A DNA stretch of 64,000 nt from Blautia sp. (GTDB taxonomy: Bacteria > Bacillota > Clostridia > Lachnospirales > Lachnospiraceae). The notes below the pieces were generated by a model. It was not told the origin of the DNA. It saw only the letters and a list, made by a program, of their open reading frames with translations, and did no database searches. The DNA lies in contig JALEHU010000005.1 in assembly GCA_022770365.1 (NCBI GenBank), positions 18,549-82,548 on the forward strand, in the 5' to 3' direction. The translations under genes and the position numbers were made by a program. Shown one piece after another: positions 19,701 through 27,293 of the stretch; position 1 is the first letter of the stretch; each line of letters opens with the position of its first letter.

Positions 19701-20011
19701 TACTCATCAGGAAATTCATCGTTACCAAAATAAGTTTCTTCCTCTGTTTCATCAGCAAAAGTAAACGCATCTCGATCACTTAATGTTACAGAATTTTCTT
19801 CAGAATCTGTACTCTCAGTCGAACCTTCTCCGGATATCGTATCCGTTTCTTTATTTGACGTTTCCTCTTGTTCCGCATTTTCATTCACTTCCGTATTCTC
19901 CTGTATGCCTGTGAATTCCACAATGTCAGTTTCAGCTGCCAGTACAGACATTGAGATCGGAGCGGCTGCCACAGCTGCCGCCAGCAAAAGACTTAATACT
20001 CTCTTTTTCAC
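16793..20011 (-). CDS. Large surface adhesin with thioester-like and CnaB domains
   Basis: A 1072-residue secreted protein. It has a signal peptide at 1-25 (MKKRVLSLLLAAAVAAAP), an acidic E/T/S-rich linker to about 140, then a thioester-domain-like region with VYCLN (Cys218). Four or five CnaB/SpaA-type repeats start near 490, 595, 700, 805 and 920, with E-box-like VETRVPDGYTG and TETKAPSGYIG. Such repeats usually form Lys-Asn isopeptide bonds. The TQxA-type motif carrying the thioester glutamine is replaced by LTHYALS (His284), and a nearby cysteine cluster (CDTYDPTCSHC) is unusual. There is no LPXTG motif or C-terminal membrane anchor. It starts with GTG, overlapping the previous stop by 4 nt, with a GGAG ribosome site. 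It is last in the sipW/tasA-like operon. Confidence 0.85.
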   Translation of the reverse strand: MKKRVLSLLLAAAVAAAPISMSVLAAETDIVEFTGIQENTEVNENAEQEETSNKETDTISGEGSTESTDSEENSVTLSDRDAFTFADETEEETYFGNDEFPDEYDFVLFSEENAGLLQPETEEEEDLIEDIEAGEVIALAPVENVSLMSAATVMNVSSDEGVSLAAQTSKFTMLRSDYLNMDEIWVNDGNHSTYLGTSYREIKYTDDEGVSHKAPVYCLNASKNGPMTPSMTLKEEAIKALTNSSIKKILYYGYGGPADICDTYDPTCSHCDWSKMSNRYVLTHYALSKIYSGDVGGATAAECEHVGLNRWITKLTSLTIPNVIDVKFNGRNSNGDIVSLKDMKGNLTYYRTVPASLGWTGMTKGVQISSVYTLTASQAKNGIKITRASTDTWVLGYWTSADDYSTRGLSNPRVLGKGKSVTLYKGAKIRFALPYNTTASKKFSYTALLKPVQYICISGDVQMNGSNYQDLGTYYYEGARETLSMTLSPSPCGSILLKKTADNNAEEKIEGAGYQLKAAVNIVSNGVTVFKKDEKVDEGYTDQNGELKFLYVPAGSYYLIETDAKAGTEAEKYVLDNSRHSAVVTQNAETVVSVSEIPDSYGRVSIKKVITDTQLILSDAVFTLYSWSKSSNSYTGGVNLTYNSSVKRYESGTIRYTADNQGKFLVRETQNPKGFTGTFSKEFILSKMGQEELFEFTAENDIGPKRVEIVKLDSVTKNILKDAEFTIYEWNSINTSYENTGKLLTYHALDGKYYSEVLDITEKNAGRYKIVETRVPDGYTGGFEQEIDLCKDNQRLQFTVENVPVVYVKGRIKIRKTASETGTVLKDAEFTIFQYNKDTGKYENTLGESAKTQFDETSQLYCSKDLEITPKNEGKFKVTETKAPSGYIGSWEKEFVLTEDNTEPGIFEAVNEPDRPALGEIVIIKKIRENEIIWAHGNPVFCFVVEGTDAKGNHRKYENYVCFSQDGYTVDDSGYAVLQITFRNVPAGTYRVYEKSALYYYLENVFANTSNVTVTKGASPSYGLLPEEIAYGNVTLTAVNNHASITFVNKKARCDRYLHNDVVKNTIPVNFN

Positions 20012-21222
20012 TGTCGCACATCTCCTTTCCGAATAATCAGAACAGTCGTACCCGTCAGCATTGATATAATTGCCATTACAAGAAGGCTCAGTAAAGGAGT
20101 TTCATCTGCTGTTTTTACCGGTTCGGCAGTGTCTGTTCCATTCCGGTAACCGGAAGAGCCGGATGTCTGTACCCGATTTTCTTCTGGAATGACTGATGGT
20201 TCTGCGTCATCTTCATAGACAGAGAAATACCACTTCACAGCAGCGTCTCTAAGCGCATATGCATTTTTTAATTCAGCAGGCACAGATACTGTGAATTCCA
20301 TAGTTCCTCCCTCGCCCGGCTGAAACACTCCAAGCGAAACTTCTTCTTTTAATTCTTCTGCAAGAAGATTTCCTGAATAAATAGCTTTTCCATCCATAGA
20401 TATTGTTAATTGAATCTTTCTCAACAGATCCATCCTGTCTTCTCTCTGGCATACGATCCCCGTATGAAAAAAGATTTCCGCAGGTTTTTTTGTCGTATTT
20501 AGAATGTCTATAGAATCCCGGAATGTATCACCCGGCATAGCTGTCCTGAAATTTGCAAAGAAATCATCCGGAACCGCCAGAAGCTTATGTGCATTTCCGC
20601 TAAATTCCACAGATAATTCAACTTTTTTCTTTTCTGAAACAACTGTTCCATTTTCTTCATGGATACAAAGCTCAATCTCCTGATCTCCCCATGGAGACAT
20701 GGCATTAAAATCCGGCTCAAAATTTGCTGCCTGTATAGCATCAGCCTGAATATCTATTGTCAGCTTCTGATCAGAATGGGATTCATTCCATTCTTTTGGA
20801 ATCTCCACAGCCTCAAATAGTGTTGCCGATTTTCCATAATCAAGGATTTCCGTATAGTAATAATACTCACCTTTTTTTACCCATTGAGCAGGAACACCCA
20901 GAATATTACTTTCAGACAGTCCCTCCAGTTCCTCTTTGTCCTGTTCGTAAGAAATCCTTGCTCTGATCCAGCAGGGCATGGCATGATTCGTAATGCGCGG
21001 GATTTTGGAGATTACATCACCCGGCAGAACAATCCTGGAGTTTGTATAGGAAATCTCGGTTCCCTCTTTCACTTCATACTCTTTCAAACTGATATTCACA
21101 TCACCTGTCGCTATGTGATTTGTTACTGTTACAATGTCTGAAAAATATCCAAATGTTGCGGAAACACAGGCGATCAGCATTGCCGCAGTACATACAGCCA
21201 GTCGGTTTTTCCGTATTTTCAA
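20008..21222 (-). CDS. TasA/camelysin-like surface protein with C-terminal membrane anchor
   Basis: A 404-residue protein. The frame is open to 21276, but AAGGAGG eight bases before a TTG at 21222 marks the likely start (then KIRKNRLAVCTAAM). The N-terminus has the SipW-type signal ending in SATFGYFSD followed by TVTNHIATGDVNISLKEYEV, typical of TasA/camelysin proteins. A second beta-rich domain spans about 210-340. The C-terminus has DETPLLSLLVMAIISML, a membrane helix and a short basic tail (RKGDVRQ), so it is probably membrane-held. A canonical LPXTG is missing. It is the fourth gene of the operon and overlaps the adhesin gene by 4 nt. Confidence 0.78.
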   Translation of the reverse strand: MKIRKNRLAVCTAAMLIACVSATFGYFSDIVTVTNHIATGDVNISLKEYEVKEGTEISYTNSRIVLPGDVISKIPRITNHAMPCWIRARISYEQDKEELEGLSESNILGVPAQWVKKGEYYYYTEILDYGKSATLFEAVEIPKEWNESHSDQKLTIDIQADAIQAANFEPDFNAMSPWGDQEIELCIHEENGTVVSEKKKVELSVEFSGNAHKLLAVPDDFFANFRTAMPGDTFRDSIDILNTTKKPAEIFFHTGIVCQREDRMDLLRKIQLTISMDGKAIYSGNLLAEELKEEVSLGVFQPGEGGTMEFTVSVPAELKNAYALRDAAVKWYFSVYEDDAEPSVIPEENRVQTSGSSGYRNGTDTAEPVKTADETPLLSLLVMAIISMLTGTTVLIIRKGDVRQ

Positions 21223-21239
21223 AAAGGTCTCCCTCCTTC

Positions 21240-21809
21240 CTAAATACCTGATATCGGATTCAGAGAGTAATTCCATGCTGACTCATAGTCTTTGAATTCC
21301 CCGCACTCCACGGATTCCTCATACACATGGATTTCAAAATCCTTTATTTTATCCTGATAGAGGGTATCAATTTTGTCCCGGTCAATGGTAAATCCGGTAA
21401 ACAAAGGAGTAGTGGACTGACCTTCTTTCAGCAGATGCCTGTAATAATAGTATCCATCACTGCTGTTATATTTCCAGTTCGCAGTATCCAGCCCAAGCAA
21501 TGCAACACCTTTTCCGATATCGTAGTTTGAATAAGACACAGATACCCGCACATAGCAGTCCACATTGAAAGCATTTTCTGCTGAAGATACATTCTTTACC
21601 CATACCGTTTTTTTGTATTCCGGTTTTCTTTCGTCACCCGGATCTGATGGTTCAGGGAAATCTTCTTCTATCTGTGACTCATTTCTTCCTACAGCCACCC
21701 TGTTTTTGTGGTAATCATAATCGCTGAAATATGCCGCAGTTCCGCCAATACACAAAATCCCTGCCAGTGCTGCAGCACATACGGATTCAGGTATCGTTCT
21801 TCTTCTCAT
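21240..21809 (-). CDS. SipW-dependent-type small secreted protein
   Basis: A 189-residue protein with a signal sequence (MRRRTIPESVCAAALAGI) ending in GGTAAYFSDYD. The AYFSD junction is the hallmark of proteins matured by SipW-type peptidases. The mature part resembles the TasA/camelysin fold by spacing of VWVKNV and YVRVSVSY, but it is shorter. It could be a minor pilin, cap or adaptor of the surface structure. It overlaps the genes before (4 nt) and is 17 nt from the next start, indicating tight co-translation. Confidence 0.72.
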   Translation of the reverse strand: MRRRTIPESVCAAALAGILCIGGTAAYFSDYDYHKNRVAVGRNESQIEEDFPEPSDPGDERKPEYKKTVWVKNVSSAENAFNVDCYVRVSVSYSNYDIGKGVALLGLDTANWKYNSSDGYYYYRHLLKEGQSTTPLFTGFTIDRDKIDTLYQDKIKDFEIHVYEESVECGEFKDYESAWNYSLNPISGI

Positions 21810-22453
21810 TTAGTCACCCCGCCGGATTGTCCATTATTCTGCTGCACATATTTCTTATAAGCCTCAGCCGCCTGCTGCACTACAGTTCCTTCATCTCCGC
21901 CGGTATTCGCTGTCTGGATTGCATAAGCTCTCACAGGTATGTCAAACTGCTGTGTATCAATCTGTCCTTCAATTACATTGGCAAATGTCACCATATCAAA
22001 CAGTGTAGTCGTTGTCTGACCCGGTTTCAGCACTTTATTGTATGCAAAGGTATAGACTCTGCTGGTTCCGGAAGTTTTTGCCTCCAGCTGCGTCCAGTCT
22101 GCTTTTTTAGTAAAGCTGAAAAGTTCCATATTCTTTTTGTCAATACGATTGCCGGAGGCATCTGCTGTGATAACATCTGCCGTCGGGATGGATACTTCCA
22201 GATACACAAAAGCATCATTGATTCCTGCATTTTTTACCTGCGGATCTTTCCTGATCTGCTGAGTCGGCTCAATTTTCGTATTATCCTCCGGTTTCCAGTT
22301 GGGCTCTTCCAGCTCAATATCTACTTTTCCTACGGTAAACTCATTTACAGTTTTGTCATAGTCTGTCAGGTATGCCATAGTTCCGCCCACTGCAAGGGCT
22401 GCTGCCGCACAGCATACTGCTGTTGTCCTGATGATCGTTTTTTTAATTTTCAT
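21806..22453 (-). CDS. TasA/BsaA-like SipW-dependent matrix protein
   Basis: A 215-residue protein with signal sequence MKIKKTIIRTTAVCCAAAAL and cleavage region GGTMAYLTDYD, followed by NEFTVGKVDIELEEPNW. This is the usual start of BsaA/TasA-type SipW-dependent biofilm matrix proteins. The chain continues with VKNAGINDAFVYLEVSIP and ends in a Q/G-rich tail. In Bacillus such proteins form extracellular fibres. It directly follows the signal peptidase gene with a 4-nt overlap, so the protease and its likely main substrate are translated together. Confidence 0.85.
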   Translation of the reverse strand: MKIKKTIIRTTAVCCAAAALAVGGTMAYLTDYDKTVNEFTVGKVDIELEEPNWKPEDNTKIEPTQQIRKDPQVKNAGINDAFVYLEVSIPTADVITADASGNRIDKKNMELFSFTKKADWTQLEAKTSGTSRVYTFAYNKVLKPGQTTTTLFDMVTFANVIEGQIDTQQFDIPVRAYAIQTANTGGDEGTVVQQAAEAYKKYVQQNNGQSGGVTK

Positions 22454-22956
22454 ATGACCTTTCCGCGCGTTTCTTCGCGCTCTCCTTTTCTTTTTTTATT
22501 GTTTTCATGAAAAACGGGCTTTGATTCTGCAAGAAAGAGCAGGATGTATACTACAATGACCAGAAACAGTATCATCCTGTTCTGAAGATAAGAAACGACA
22601 TAGCCTAAGAAAGGCAAAGAAAAACAGACCGTTCCCACTACGCGGGAAGGAAGAACTGTAACTGCGTCTTCTTCCAGATTTGCATCTCCCTTTGTCACAT
22701 AAAAGCCGTCCTCAAGACGGACAACACGATGCGTGACCGTTGTTTTTTCGATACGATATGTAATCACATCGCCTGCTTTTGGTTTTCTTTTTCTCATATC
22801 TGTAAAAACCATTCCTCCCGCAGGGATTTCCGGCTCCATTGAGCCTGATAATACCGCATAAGGGCAGATTCCCGCCATACGGACCAGAAGAAGAGTCAGA
22901 CCAAAGAATATGATAATTCCCATAAGCCCGTTTAAAATCCACCGAAAGAATTTCAT
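22450..22956 (-). CDS. SipW-type (ER-type) signal peptidase I
   Basis: A 168-residue membrane peptidase. The frame is open further upstream, but AAGGAG seven bases before ATG 22956 sets the start MKFFRWILNGLMG. An N-terminal helix is followed by the catalytic serine in VLSGSMEPEIPAG. In place of the usual bacterial lysine there is a histidine in VTHRVV, which marks the ER-type class that includes SipW. GDVITY and VTKGDAN are further family blocks, and a C-terminal helix ends in a basic tail. It is first in an operon with three SipW-type substrates and one adhesin. Confidence 0.92.
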   Translation of the reverse strand: MKFFRWILNGLMGIIIFFGLTLLLVRMAGICPYAVLSGSMEPEIPAGGMVFTDMRKRKPKAGDVITYRIEKTTVTHRVVRLEDGFYVTKGDANLEEDAVTVLPSRVVGTVCFSLPFLGYVVSYLQNRMILFLVIVVYILLFLAESKPVFHENNKKRKGEREETRGKVI

Positions 22957-23088
22957 TGCCGCTCCTTGTATTAGAATATTTACTCTGTCAGTAATTTCAA
23001 CGTACTCCACCCAGGCGGAGAACGTCTGCAATATTTTTTCTCCAAAAAATCCCTTCCTTTCGAAAAACATCAAAAACAAATTCGATTT

Positions 23089-23132
23089 TGCCTGATAACA
23101 GGCATTACTAATTTTTTGCCTGACAACAGGCA
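23089..23132. promoter_or_regulatory. Twin 16-bp palindromes upstream of the sipW-type operon
   Basis: TGCCTGATAACAGGCA (23089-23104) and TGCCTGACAACAGGCA (23117-23132) are 28 bp apart start to start and differ only in the 4-bp centre. They share flanking TAAT and AAAA on the minus strand. They lie 133 bp before the peptidase start, downstream of a predicted promoter. They may be operators for a dimeric regulator or twin hairpins in the leader RNA. Confidence 0.7.
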
Positions 23133-23368
23133 TTATCGAATAAAAAACGATCAGGGATTTTATAATGAAACAAAAAACGGGAATATAAAAATAGTAAGAC
23201 TTTAATTAAATTAGAGAATTTTCAGCGAATTGCTTTGTATGGCTGATGATTAACAGAGAAATTTAAAGAAACATTCCAAACGTTTTGATACAAAAAACCG
23301 GGAACCGGAGTAAAACAGAATACTTTCCTAAACTATATGCAATTATCAAAGAACTTTGAGATGTTCTA

Positions 23369-23397
23369 ATATTACCTTCCTTAAGAATAAAAGTCAA
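23369..23397 (-). promoter_or_regulatory. Candidate promoter of the sipW-type operon
   Basis: On the minus strand TTGACT (23392-23397) and TAATAT (23369-23374) are spaced by 17 bp. It is the best promoter match in the region before the signal peptidase gene. Confidence 0.6.
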
Positions 23398-23442
23398 TCC
23401 ATTTCCTGGTTTTTCCGCAAAGAATCGTTCGCCATAATTCGA

Positions 23443-23473
23443 CAAAAATCGGGAGCCGCAAAGTACGGCTCCC
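23443..23473 (-). terminator. Terminator after the URO-D pseudogene
   Basis: GGGAGCCG and CGGCTCCC (8 bp) around a 7-nt loop are followed on the minus strand by GATTTTTG. It closes the sugar ABC transporter operon. Confidence 0.85.
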
Positions 23474-23502
23474 ACATATCAAACAGATCAAAACACTATC
23501 TT

Positions 23503-24086
23503 TTATAAAGACCTCACGATTCTCCCGACTTCTTTCAGCTTTTCATACGTAACTCCGGGAGGACAGCTGTCACTGTTAGCCAGGATAAATTTCCTTCCTT
23601 TTGACATAGAGCAAAGGTAATTTACACGTTCCTCTAATTCGTTCATATTACATTGCTCATAAAATGTCGGTTCAATACCGCCAATCAATCCTTTATCATT
23701 GTCAAGAAGAGTAAACGCCTCGTCAAGATCAATATTTCCGGTTGGCGGAGGAGAAATGGATTCTACCATATCAATCGCTGTCTTGTTCATCAATGGAAGT
23801 AAATCTCTTATCTGCCCACATGCATGATGTATCAGATACTTATCGTGTTTATGTATCATCTCACCCCATTTATGGATTACCGGAGCTGTATATTTTCTAA
23901 AGAAATCAGGACTGATATTGGTTGTTGAACTGTCTTCCCAGAAGATAAAACCTTCCGCCTCGGAATTAACAGAAATTTCCACCGACCTGACAGATACTTT
24001 TTCCATCACGGCGAGACATTCTTCCACTACTTCCGGAAAATCATACAACGCAATCTTTGTTTCGGCGTTAATTCATCCTTTATCAT
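23503..24086 (-). pseudogene. URO-D-family methyltransferase/decarboxylase, internally deleted
   Basis: The start is intact: AAGGAG and ATG at 24086 encode MIKDELTPKQRLR, a typical URO-D-family N-terminus. After about 14 codons the frame changes and the chain resumes at YDFPEVVEECLAVM, the middle of the family. Roughly 150 residues are missing. The C-terminal half is well kept for about 180 residues, including the metal-binding HHACGQ (HxCG) and FILANSDSCPPGVTYEKL. So this is an internal deletion plus frame change rather than a small gene. It lies 28 bp after the second permease, last in the sugar ABC operon. Whether the C-terminal part is still made is unknown. Confidence 0.85.
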
Positions 24087-24114
24087 CGCTCAATCTCCTT
24101 TTGTCTGCCAAAGG

Positions 24115-24936
24115 CTATTCTTTTACTGCTCCTGATGTCATACCACCAATTATGTATTTCTGGCCAATCATATAAACAATAACAACAGGAATACAGGTCA
24201 GCACGATATCTGCAAAAATATAATTCCAGTAGCTCTTATTCTTTCCAAAGAACTGATATACTGCCATCGTCATCGGGAAAAGTTTGCTTTTACTCGACAG
24301 ATACAGCGGTGTCAGGAAGTCACTCCATACTCCCATAAACTGAAGGATAAAACATGTCACCATTGTCGGTTTGAGGAGCGGCATGATAATCTTAAAAAAC
24401 AAGCTGATCGGACCGGCTCCGTCAATTACTGCCGCTTCGTCCAATTCTACCGGAACAGATGTTACAAAGTTTCGTATCGTAAATACACAGAACGGAATCA
24501 TCGCACTTGTAAATACAGTAATAATGCCGACACGTGTATCATTCAGATGGAAAGACGAAAGTACCCGTACCAATGTAACATAGTTTACCGGGAAGAACAA
24601 TCCACAGAGAACAAAATAATAAATAAAAACATTTAACTTTGTCCGTTTACGGCACAAAACAAAAGCAGCCATCGCACACAGCACAACTCCAAGGCCCGTG
24701 GAAACCAATGCGTAGATCAAACTGTTTGTAAATCCCTGGATCAGGTTACCTTTATCAATGACTTCCAGATAATTATTGAAATACCATTCTGTCGGAAGTG
24801 CAAGGCTCATTCGTGCAGCTTCTGATTTTGACTTAAATGAATTAATCAGAACCATATAAAACGGAACAATAACCAGAAGGCTTAAGAAAACACATACCAC
24901 ATGCTTAAGGACTGTCTGAATTTTCTTTTTTGTCAT
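24115..24936 (-). CDS. Carbohydrate ABC transporter permease (MalG-like)
   Basis: A 273-residue inner-membrane permease with about six helices. The cytoplasmic EAA-type loop reads VELDEAAVIDGAGPISLFFKI, which contacts the ATPase. MalG-type features include the NSFKS segment and a C-terminus ending MIGQKYIIGGMTSGAVKE. It overlaps the preceding permease by 4 nt. Together with that permease and the solute-binding protein it forms a CUT1 sugar importer; no ATPase gene is present nearby. Confidence 0.93.
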   Translation of the reverse strand: MTKKKIQTVLKHVVCVFLSLLVIVPFYMVLINSFKSKSEAARMSLALPTEWYFNNYLEVIDKGNLIQGFTNSLIYALVSTGLGVVLCAMAAFVLCRKRTKLNVFIYYFVLCGLFFPVNYVTLVRVLSSFHLNDTRVGIITVFTSAMIPFCVFTIRNFVTSVPVELDEAAVIDGAGPISLFFKIIMPLLKPTMVTCFILQFMGVWSDFLTPLYLSSKSKLFPMTMAVYQFFGKNKSYWNYIFADIVLTCIPVVIVYMIGQKYIIGGMTSGAVKE

Positions 24937-25814
24937 TGCTGTACCTCCTGTTTTCCTAATGTTCTTACAATAAATACTCCTACCACGGCTGTAATTAAAA
25001 GAAGGATACTGTTCAATGCTGTGGACATCCCATACTGACCTTTGGAATATAACTGGAATGCATAGGTTGTCATAACCTCTGTTGCATGTCCCGGACCGCC
25101 ATTGGTCAGAACATATACAATATCAAATACCTTTAAGCCATATGTAATACCAAATACCAGGTTAATCATAATAGAACCTGTCAGCATTGGAAGCGTAACG
25201 TATCGCAGTCTCTGCCAGAAATTCGCACCATCAATCTGTGCTGCTTCATAATAGGATTTAGGAATGGTATTCAAACCTGCCAGAAAAATTGTCATGACAT
25301 AACCAATCCCTCGCCATGCATCTACACCGATTATGGATTTCCAGACAACATTCAGATCAGAAAGCCATTTTTGTTTTAAAAAGTCCATATGAAGCATCTC
25401 AAATATCATATTCAGAAGACCATTGTTATAGTTCAAAATAGACTTGAAAATCAAACCGATAATTACAAACGGGAGAATAGAAGGAAGATACATCACTGTT
25501 CGGTAAAAGCCCTGTCCTCTTAATCCCTCCTGAAGTATAATTGCAATCATAAGTGCAGGTATGATTTTTACAATATTTGACACTATCGTGAACATCAAAG
25601 TATGTCCAATGCCATCCAGATAATTCTTTTCTGAAGTAAATATTTCAATGTAATTCTGAAGTCCTACAAAGTGTGTACCTTTCAGTACACTTCTGGAATT
25701 CCAGTCCGTAAAAGAATATCCTACACCCATAAAGCTGGGAAGCAGGAAAAATATGATATAAAGTGCCAGCGGGGCAATCAGAAACCATTGCGGATAAATC
25801 TTTTTCTTGTTCAC
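24933..25814 (-). CDS. Carbohydrate ABC transporter permease (MalF-like)
   Basis: A 293-residue permease with about six membrane helices. It starts MNKKKIYPQWFLIAPLALYI and contains an EAA loop YYEAAQIDGANFWQRLRYVTLP. The segment VYVLTNGGPGHATEVMTTY is typical of the CUT1 MalF/UgpA group. It is downstream of the solute-binding protein gene by about 100 bp and overlaps the second permease by 4 nt. Confidence 0.93.
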   Translation of the reverse strand: MNKKKIYPQWFLIAPLALYIIFFLLPSFMGVGYSFTDWNSRSVLKGTHFVGLQNYIEIFTSEKNYLDGIGHTLMFTIVSNIVKIIPALMIAIILQEGLRGQGFYRTVMYLPSILPFVIIGLIFKSILNYNNGLLNMIFEMLHMDFLKQKWLSDLNVVWKSIIGVDAWRGIGYVMTIFLAGLNTIPKSYYEAAQIDGANFWQRLRYVTLPMLTGSIMINLVFGITYGLKVFDIVYVLTNGGPGHATEVMTTYAFQLYSKGQYGMSTALNSILLLITAVVGVFIVRTLGKQEVQQ

Positions 25815-25918
25815 AGAAAAACCTCCTATTCCTTCCTATTTTCCTCACAGAATAAACAGTGCGAAGGATAATCCTTCGCACCGTTGTCCTTTTTCTCAAT
25901 TATCCCTTTCGAATGCAA

Positions 25919-27238
25919 TTAGTTCCATGCTTCATTGCCTGCAGTTTTTGCGGCTTCTGCACGATTCGTATCCATGTTCTTAAGAACATCATTTGCTTCC
26001 ATTTCACCAAGGCAGAAGGAAACCATATCCTGTCCAAAATTCATCCAGTAGTCATTTGTATATTTCGTACCAGTCTGAAGAACAGAAACAGTCATCTTAT
26101 CTGCAGGAATGCTTGCCATAAATTCTTCTTCCTCAGGCAGCCAATGCTGTTCTACTGCATCGTCATTTACATCAAGGTTTGTGTATGAAGGAGAATTATC
26201 CAGGATTTCCTGTAAACTTTCTGTTGACGTTACAAAACTGAAGAATTCTTTTACAAGTTCCGGATGCTCTGTTCCATTATAGCCAAACATTGTCGGACCT
26301 GCAGGATTGGTCGGAAACCATGTATTTTCACCGAACGGCTCAAGGAATAAACCAAACTCATCTTCTGTTCCGGTTTCTTCTTTAATCTGTTTGATAAAGC
26401 TGGAATTTGCAACAGCCATTGCACATGTTCTGTCTCCAAATTCATTTATCATGTTAGTACTGTCTGTACCGATCCAGTCCTCTCCAAAGTATCCTGCATC
26501 AGAGAATTCTTTGAACTCATTCAGAACCTCAAGCATTTTTTCATTGTCGGCAAATGTAGCAGTATTATTATTCAATGCTTCATATAAGCCAGGCTGTGCT
26601 TCTTCATAGCATCCGCCAATCTGGAAAAATGTCAGCTGATGCTGCCATCCATCTGCACCGGGCATAAACCATGGGGTAATTCCGGTATCATAGATTTCTG
26701 CGCACAATGCTTTTAATTCTTCATATGTAGATGGCACTTCCCATCCGTTTTCCTCAAATAAAGTTTTATTATAAACCATTACATATTCCGGAGAATTGTG
26801 CCATAACTGAAGTCCATATAATTTATCATTGTATTTACAGGAAGCAAGACGTGCCTCAGGCATCACGGACTCCCACTCAGCGCCTGTAAAATCAAGGCAA
26901 TACTTTTCCGGATCAACGATTACAGATTCAATTGCAAATGGATTGGACTGAATCCAGAAAACATCTGCGCAGGAATCTGTAGCCAGTTTTGACTGCAGAA
27001 GGTCGGAATACTGATCAGCCGGAATTGTCTGAAGATCCACGGTAACATCATAGGTTTCTTCAAAACGTTCAATTGTTGCATCATAACGGTTATCCATCCA
27101 GCCTGCGGATACAAGAATGCTCAGTTCTTCACCTGCAAAATCGGTGTTCTCTTCTGCTGAAACTGTCATTGCCATTCCTGCTGTCATGGATGCCACCATA
27201 GCAGCAGCCAACATCATAGATAAAGCTCTTCTTTTCAT
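25919..27238 (-). CDS. Extracellular sugar-binding protein of a CUT1 ABC transporter
   Basis: A 439-residue secreted solute-binding protein. The signal peptide MKRRALSMMLAAAMVASMTA ends near AEEN; there is no lipobox cysteine. The mature part shows the family 1 fold (ELSILVSAGWMDNRYDATIE; LATDSCADVFWIQSNPFAIE; YVMVYNKTLFEENGWEVPST). It is first in the sugar import operon, preceded by AAGGAGGAAAAAA. The ligand cannot be assigned; the nearby GH31 enzyme suggests alpha-linked oligosaccharides. Confidence 0.92.
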   Translation of the reverse strand: MKRRALSMMLAAAMVASMTAGMAMTVSAEENTDFAGEELSILVSAGWMDNRYDATIERFEETYDVTVDLQTIPADQYSDLLQSKLATDSCADVFWIQSNPFAIESVIVDPEKYCLDFTGAEWESVMPEARLASCKYNDKLYGLQLWHNSPEYVMVYNKTLFEENGWEVPSTYEELKALCAEIYDTGITPWFMPGADGWQHQLTFFQIGGCYEEAQPGLYEALNNNTATFADNEKMLEVLNEFKEFSDAGYFGEDWIGTDSTNMINEFGDRTCAMAVANSSFIKQIKEETGTEDEFGLFLEPFGENTWFPTNPAGPTMFGYNGTEHPELVKEFFSFVTSTESLQEILDNSPSYTNLDVNDDAVEQHWLPEEEEFMASIPADKMTVSVLQTGTKYTNDYWMNFGQDMVSFCLGEMEANDVLKNMDTNRAEAAKTAGNEAWN

Positions 27239-27293
27239 TTTTTTCCTCCTTATTCAGCTTATGCCGTTCTTGTTTATAGTGCCAGTTTAACAG

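Larger units (their letters stand above)
22957..23442. other. Long non-coding leader region of the sipW-type operon
   Basis: This AT-rich stretch has no convincing gene. It holds a predicted promoter (23369-23397), the twin palindromes (23089-23132) and a degraded piece resembling the dispersed palindrome near 23310-23335. The distance from the predicted start to the peptidase gene is about 400 nt, long for this genome. Confidence 0.6.

Noticed and set aside
20008..20110. Sortase (LPXTG) signal at the C-terminus of the TasA-like anchor protein
   Set aside because: The region before the helix reads ADETPLLS; no LPXTG-like motif could be supported, so it is described as a membrane anchor only.
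22957..23133. Longer N-terminal form of the SipW-type peptidase
   Set aside because: The extension would translate through the twin palindromes and has no ribosome site, whereas AAGGAG precedes ATG 22956.
23436..23447. 0A-box-like TTTTTGTCGAAT on the minus strand after the URO-D pseudogene
   Set aside because: It coincides with the T run of a good terminator, and lies nearly 500 bp from the next start, so chance is a fair explanation.
23263..23475. A 70-codon open frame in the leader of the sipW-type operon
   Set aside because: It overlaps the predicted promoter and a terminator, has no ribosome site and no recognisable composition or motif.
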